Source of the DNA: Halobacteriales archaeon SW_9_67_25
Lineage (GTDB): Archaea > Halobacteriota > Halobacteria > Halobacteriales > Haloarculaceae
Length of the DNA stretch: 15,747 nucleotides
Assembly (NCBI GenBank): GCA_003022745.1
Contig: PXSU01000069.1
Location: 1-15,747, forward strand
Direction of reading: 5' to 3'
Within the stretch, counting starts at the first letter, position 1. Every line of letters begins with the position of its first letter. This document shows, one piece after another, positions 12,016 to 15,747 of the stretch. Position numbers and translations under genes: made by a program. The notes beneath the pieces were generated by a model. The model saw only the letters and a program-made list of their open reading frames with translations. It ran no database searches and was not told the DNA's origin.

Positions 12016-13644
12016 ATGAGCGGACAGGATAGGGCCCCGGGGCGGGATTCCGGCGGGTCGAAGTACGCCGTCCGGATGGACGGGATCACCAAGCGGTTCC
12101 CGGGCGTTCTCGCCAACGACGACGTCGACTTCGCGGTCGAGCGGGGGACCGTCCACGCGCTTGTCGGCGAGAACGGCGCCGGCAAGACCACGCTGATGAA
12201 CGTCCTCTACGGCCTGTACGAACCCACCGAGGGAACCGTCTACGTCGACGGCCGGCCCCGCGAGTTCGACAGCCCGCGGGACGCAATCGACGCCGGTATC
12301 GGGATGATCCACCAGCACTTCATGCTGGTCGACCCGATGACGGTCGCCGAGAACCTCGTGCTCGGGGTCGAGCCCACGAAGTGGTTCGGCCTCGCCACGG
12401 ACGAACGGCAGGCCATCGCGGACACCCGCGAACTGGCCGAGCGATACGGGTTCGACATCGACCCGACCGAGCGGGTCCAAGAGATCAGCGTCGGCGAACA
12501 GCAGCGCGTCGAGATCCTCAAGGCGCTGTACCGCGGGGCCGAGGTGCTCGTCCTCGACGAACCGACAGCAGTGCTCACCCCACAGGATGTCGAGTCGCTG
12601 TTCGACGTCTTCGCGGAACTGGTCGCAGAGGGCAAGACCATCGTCTTCATCACGCACAAGCTCGGCGAGGCGCTGGCGGCGGCCGACGGCATCAGCGTCC
12701 TCCGGGACGGCAAGCTCGTCGGGACGGTCCGGGCCGACGAGACCACCCGCGAGGAACTCGCGACGATGATGGTCGGCCGCGAGGTGTTGCTCGAAGTCAC
12801 GAGCGAACCCGCCGAGCGGGGCGGGGAGACGCTAGCTGTCGAGGATCTCGTGGTGACCGATGACCGGGGGGTACAGGCCGTGGACGGCGTCTCCTTCGCA
12901 GTGGATGCGGGCGAGGTGTTCGGCGTCGCCGGCGTGGACGGCAACGGCCAGTCCGAACTCGTCGAGGCGGTCACGGGCCTGCGCGAGGCCGAGTCCGGGA
13001 CGGTCGTCCTGGAGGGCGAGGACGTCACTCGCGACTCCCGGCGCGAGTGCATCGAGGCCGGCGTCTCCTACATCGCCGAGGACCGCCAGGAGCGGAGCCT
13101 CGTCCTGGAGTACGACCTCCTGCGGAACGGGTTGCTCGGCGGGCAGACGCTGCCGGAGTTTTCCGACGGGCGACTCATCGACTGGGGCCGGACCCGGTCG
13201 TTCGTCGACGGCGTCATCGAAGAGTACGACGTACGCCCGCCCGACGCGGGCGCAACCCCCCGGTCGCTGTCGGGGGGCAACCAGCAGAAAATGGTCGTCG
13301 GCCGCGAGTTCGAGCGCGACCCCGACCTGATGGTCGCCTCCCAGCCCACCCGTGGGGTCGACATCGGCAGCATCGAATTCGTCCACAACCGCCTGCTCGA
13401 CTTGCGGACCGAGGGCGTGGCCGTCCTGCTGGTCTCCTCGAAACTGGAGGAGGTCCAGCGCCTCGCCGACCGGATGGCCGTGATGTACGACGGGCGGTTC
13501 GTGGACGTGGTCGACCCCGACGCCGTCACCGAGGAGGAGGTCGGCCTGCTGATGGCCGGCGAGGACCCCGACAGCGGGCGCGGCGGTGGCGAACCGCGAG
13601 CGACGAGCACGGACAGACCGACAGATACGGCGGACGTAGACTGA
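12016..13644 (+). CDS. ABC transporter ATPase with two nucleotide-binding domains (nucleoside/sugar type)
   Basis: A 542-residue fused double ATPase. Domain 1: Walker A GENGAGKTT (51-59), Q-loop in MIHQHFM, signature SVGEQQRVEI (158-167), Walker B VLVLDEPTAVLTP (from 177), H-loop FITHK. Domain 2 is degenerate: the Walker A position reads GVDGNGQSEL without the Lys, and Walker B reads LMVASQPTRGVDIG, while the signature LSGGNQQKMV is intact. This asymmetry is usual in the CUT2/BMP-type importer ATPases. It powers uptake with the two downstream permeases. It starts 8 bases after the lipoprotein stop, with no strong Shine-Dalgarno. The C-terminal tail is Arg/Asp/Thr-rich and probably disordered. 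Confidence 0.93.
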   Translation: MSGQDRAPGRDSGGSKYAVRMDGITKRFPGVLANDDVDFAVERGTVHALVGENGAGKTTLMNVLYGLYEPTEGTVYVDGRPREFDSPRDAIDAGIGMIHQHFMLVDPMTVAENLVLGVEPTKWFGLATDERQAIADTRELAERYGFDIDPTERVQEISVGEQQRVEILKALYRGAEVLVLDEPTAVLTPQDVESLFDVFAELVAEGKTIVFITHKLGEALAAADGISVLRDGKLVGTVRADETTREELATMMVGREVLLEVTSEPAERGGETLAVEDLVVTDDRGVQAVDGVSFAVDAGEVFGVAGVDGNGQSELVEAVTGLREAESGTVVLEGEDVTRDSRRECIEAGVSYIAEDRQERSLVLEYDLLRNGLLGGQTLPEFSDGRLIDWGRTRSFVDGVIEEYDVRPPDAGATPRSLSGGNQQKMVVGREFERDPDLMVASQPTRGVDIGSIEFVHNRLLDLRTEGVAVLLVSSKLEEVQRLADRMAVMYDGRFVDVVDPDAVTEEEVGLLMAGEDPDSGRGGGEPRATSTDRPTDTADVD

Positions 13645-13656
13645 ATCACGACGGTC

Positions 13657-14859
13657 ATGGACAGGGCACGACTGGCGCACTATCTCGACCGGCTCGTCGA
13701 CGCGACCGTACTCGAACGGCTCGCGATCAGCCTGGCCGCTCTCACCGTCGCCGTCGTCGTCGGCGGCGTCATCGTGTTCCTCTCGGGGGCGGTCGCGACC
13801 TGCCGCGAGCCGGCGCTCGCGCTGGGCGGGACGGCGTTCTGTTACGACCCCATCGAGGTGTACCTCACCCTCGCCCGGGGTGCCTTCGGGTCGCCGACCA
13901 ACCTCGGGCTCACCCTCCAGGAGACGACGCTGCTCCTCTTTACCGGCCTGTCGGTCGCCGTGGCCTTCCGGGCTGGCCTGTTCAACATCGGCACGCAGGG
14001 CCAGATGGTCCTGGGCGGGCTCGCGAGCGCGCTGGCAGTCCTCCAGGTCGCACCTCTCCTCCCCGCGGGCTCGCTCGGGGCACTCCTCGCAATCCCGCTG
14101 GCGGTACTCGTCGGTGCGGTCGTCGGCGGGCTGTATGGCGCGCTCCCCGGCGCGATGAAGGCTTACGCCGACGCCCACGAGGTCATCACGACAATCATGC
14201 TCAACTTCGTCGCGATGGGGGTGGCCTTCTACCTTGTGCGCAACCACCTCGGCGACCCCTCGACCGACGCCGTCCAGACGCCCTCAGTCCCGGAGTTCGT
14301 CCGGCTCTCGCCGACCATCGGCGGTACCCGCTTTTCCGTGATCGCGCTCGGGTTCGGGCTCGCGATAGCGGTGCTGGTCTACCTGCTCTACGAGCGGACG
14401 GTCCTCGGGTACGACCTCCGGACCAGTGGGCTCGCCCCCGAGGCCGCCGAGTACGGCGGCGTGAACGCCGAGCGCAACATCGTCACCAGCATGACCCTCT
14501 CGGGGGCGCTGGGCGGCGTCGCCGGCGCGATGTACGTACTGATGATCCTCTACCGGTGGCAGACCGACATGCCGCCCCTGGGGTTCGACGGCATCGCGGT
14601 CTCCATCCTCGCAGCGAACAACCCGCTCGGGGTGATCCCGGCCGCACTGTTGTTCGGCGCCATGAAGGGCGGGGCCATCCAGATCGACTTCGCGCTGGGC
14701 GTGCCGCCGGAACTCGTCGAGGTGCTCCGCGGGTTGATCATCCTCTTTGTTGCGATGCCCGAGTTCTTCCGGATGCTCGGGGCCCGCGCCGGCTACGGCT
14801 CCGTGGAGGACGAGGTAGCGGCAGACGGCGGTCAGAAGAGAGGTGAGGAGGGTGACTGA
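13657..14859 (+). CDS. ABC transporter permease 1 (nucleoside-type, BPD_transp_2 family)
   Basis: A 400-residue inner-membrane protein with about nine to ten hydrophobic segments, such as LTVAVVVGGVIVFLSGAV, LLLFTGLSVAVAF, LLAIPLAVLVGAVVGGLYGA and FSVIALGFGLAIAVLVYLLY. Family marks include AFRAGLFNIGTQGQMVLGGL and the coupling-helix region ADAHEVITTIMLNFVAMGVA. It matches the first permease of BMP-type nucleoside importers (YufP/NupP-like) and lies 12 bases after the ATPase gene. A short periplasmic-type loop with two Cys (TCREPALALGGTAFCYD) is near the N-terminus. Its 3' end overlaps the next permease by 8 bases. Confidence 0.92.
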   Translation: MDRARLAHYLDRLVDATVLERLAISLAALTVAVVVGGVIVFLSGAVATCREPALALGGTAFCYDPIEVYLTLARGAFGSPTNLGLTLQETTLLLFTGLSVAVAFRAGLFNIGTQGQMVLGGLASALAVLQVAPLLPAGSLGALLAIPLAVLVGAVVGGLYGALPGAMKAYADAHEVITTIMLNFVAMGVAFYLVRNHLGDPSTDAVQTPSVPEFVRLSPTIGGTRFSVIALGFGLAIAVLVYLLYERTVLGYDLRTSGLAPEAAEYGGVNAERNIVTSMTLSGALGGVAGAMYVLMILYRWQTDMPPLGFDGIAVSILAANNPLGVIPAALLFGAMKGGAIQIDFALGVPPELVEVLRGLIILFVAMPEFFRMLGARAGYGSVEDEVAADGGQKRGEEGD

Positions 14860-15747
14860 CACGGGTATCGACCGCCGGGCCGGGCTCGCCGGCGGTGCAG
14901 TCGTCGCCGCGCTCTTCGTTGCGGTCCTCGTCCCGGGCGTGCGCCAGCTTGGCGTCGGGGTCGTCAGCGTGCTCGACGCCTCCTACGTCCGGTCGGCGCT
15001 CAGGCTCACAGTACCGATCGCCTTCGCGGGGATGGGCGGGATCTTCGCCGAGAAATCGGGCGTCATCAACATCGGCCTCGAAGGACTGTTGATCGTCGCA
15101 GCCTTTTCGGCCATCGCGGTGCTGTGGTGGCTGGGCGGGACGACCGGGGCACTCGCGCTGGCGTTCCTGGCCGCGGTACTCGCGAGTACGGCCGTCGCCT
15201 TGCTGTTCGCGGTGGTCTGTATCGACTTCAAGGCCGACCAGATCATCGCGGGGCTCGCAGTGTGGCTGATCGCGCTGGGCTTTGCGCCCTTCGGGAGCAT
15301 CATCATCTGGGAGACGGTCAACAGCCCCAGCGTGGGGACGTTCGACCCGCTGGCGGTCCCGGGGCTGGTCGAGATTCCGTTCCTCGGACCGGCGCTGTTT
15401 CGCTCGACGCCGCCGGTCTATCTGCTGTTGCTGGCCGTCCCGTTCTCGTGGTACCTGCTGAACCGGACGACCTTCGGCAAACATCTCCAGGCCAGCGGCG
15501 AGGACCCGAAGACGCTCGATACCGCCGGTGTCAGCGTCCGGAAGGTCCGGTACGTGGGCGTCCTGATTTCGGGGGTCTACTGCGGGCTGGGCGGGGCCGG
15601 CCTGGCGCTGAACGCCGGCCAGTTCATCGGTGGCGGCGAAACCATCACCGCCGGCCGTGGCTGGATCGGTATCACGACCTACCTGCTCGCGAACTACAAC
15701 CCCGTGGGTGCGTTCGGCGCGTCGGTGTTCTTCGCCGGCCTCGACGC
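14852..15747 (+). CDS. ABC transporter permease 2 (nucleoside-type), 3'-truncated by window edge
   Basis: The frame is open from GTG 14852 to the window end (298 complete codons). It starts (M)TDTGIDRRAGLAGGAVVAAL and carries the family stretch GMGGIFAEKSGVINIGLEGL, then TM segments such as ALAFLAAVLASTAVALLFAV and VYLLLLAVPFSWYLLN, and the coupling segment LQASGEDPKTLDTAGVSVRK. This is the second permease of the importer (YufQ/NupQ-like). The GTG overlaps the end of permease 1 by 8 bases, and GAGGTGAGGAG just upstream is a good Shine-Dalgarno match, unlike the leaderless genes of the window. This suits an internal operon gene with translational coupling. About 20-40 residues are probably missing at the C-terminus. 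Confidence 0.92.
   Translation, partial: MTDTGIDRRAGLAGGAVVAALFVAVLVPGVRQLGVGVVSVLDASYVRSALRLTVPIAFAGMGGIFAEKSGVINIGLEGLLIVAAFSAIAVLWWLGGTTGALALAFLAAVLASTAVALLFAVVCIDFKADQIIAGLAVWLIALGFAPFGSIIIWETVNSPSVGTFDPLAVPGLVEIPFLGPALFRSTPPVYLLLLAVPFSWYLLNRTTFGKHLQASGEDPKTLDTAGVSVRKVRYVGVLISGVYCGLGGAGLALNAGQFIGGGETITAGRGWIGITTYLLANYNPVGAFGASVFFAGLD

Noticed and set aside
12832..14247. A 471-codon open frame on the minus strand
   Set aside because: Antisense to the ABC ATPase and permease 1; the translation is Arg/Asp/Gly-rich without motifs.
1..15747. CRISPR array, defence system or complete mobile element
   Set aside because: No regularly spaced repeats, no cas, nuclease-defence, integrase or transposase genes were seen. 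The RecJ-like and PLD genes alone do not make a defence system.

Overview
The window is high-GC DNA from a halophilic archaeon (class Halobacteria). The evidence is acidic proteins, a HalX response regulator, an amphi-Trp domain gene, a Tat-type lipoprotein signal, and a recurring promoter layout: an AT-rich TATA-like box centred about 26-29 bases before the start codon, with almost no leader. I cannot name the genus.

Left part (1-5586): the 3' part of an o-succinylbenzoate-CoA ligase gene (menE, menaquinone synthesis), a TANGO2/NRDE-family gene, and a small winged-helix regulator. Next, on the minus strand, come a wrecked zinc alcohol dehydrogenase and a small acidic Gly/Met-rich coiled-coil protein. 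The latter is divergent from a secreted, membrane-anchored phospholipase D-like protein with a lamin-tail domain. 

Middle (5583-9098): a RecJ-like DHH phosphoesterase (S1-OB-DHH-DHHA1) converges on the PLD gene, and both stop codons come from one CTAG. Upstream of it on the minus strand is a two-gene unit, PadR regulator plus a small membrane zinc-ribbon protein. Then follow a 362-base gap, an amphi-Trp gene broken by two single-base losses, and a 343-base gap with three strong inverted repeats that I cannot assign to a known RNA or element.

Right part (9099-15747): a zinc-ribbon protein of unknown function converges on a receiver-HalX regulator across a 16-base inverted repeat. Divergent from the regulator is a frameshifted remnant that looks like the C-terminal TM plus CBS part of an M50 metalloprotease. 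The window ends in a nucleoside-type ABC importer operon: BMP lipoprotein, double ATPase, permease 1 and permease 2 (cut by the window edge).

The window is notable for decay. There is one dehydrogenase with two internal deletions, and two small genes whose normal reading is restored by adding back single bases. The latter could be true mutations or consensus-sequence errors. The most unusual unexplained DNA is 8759-8966.
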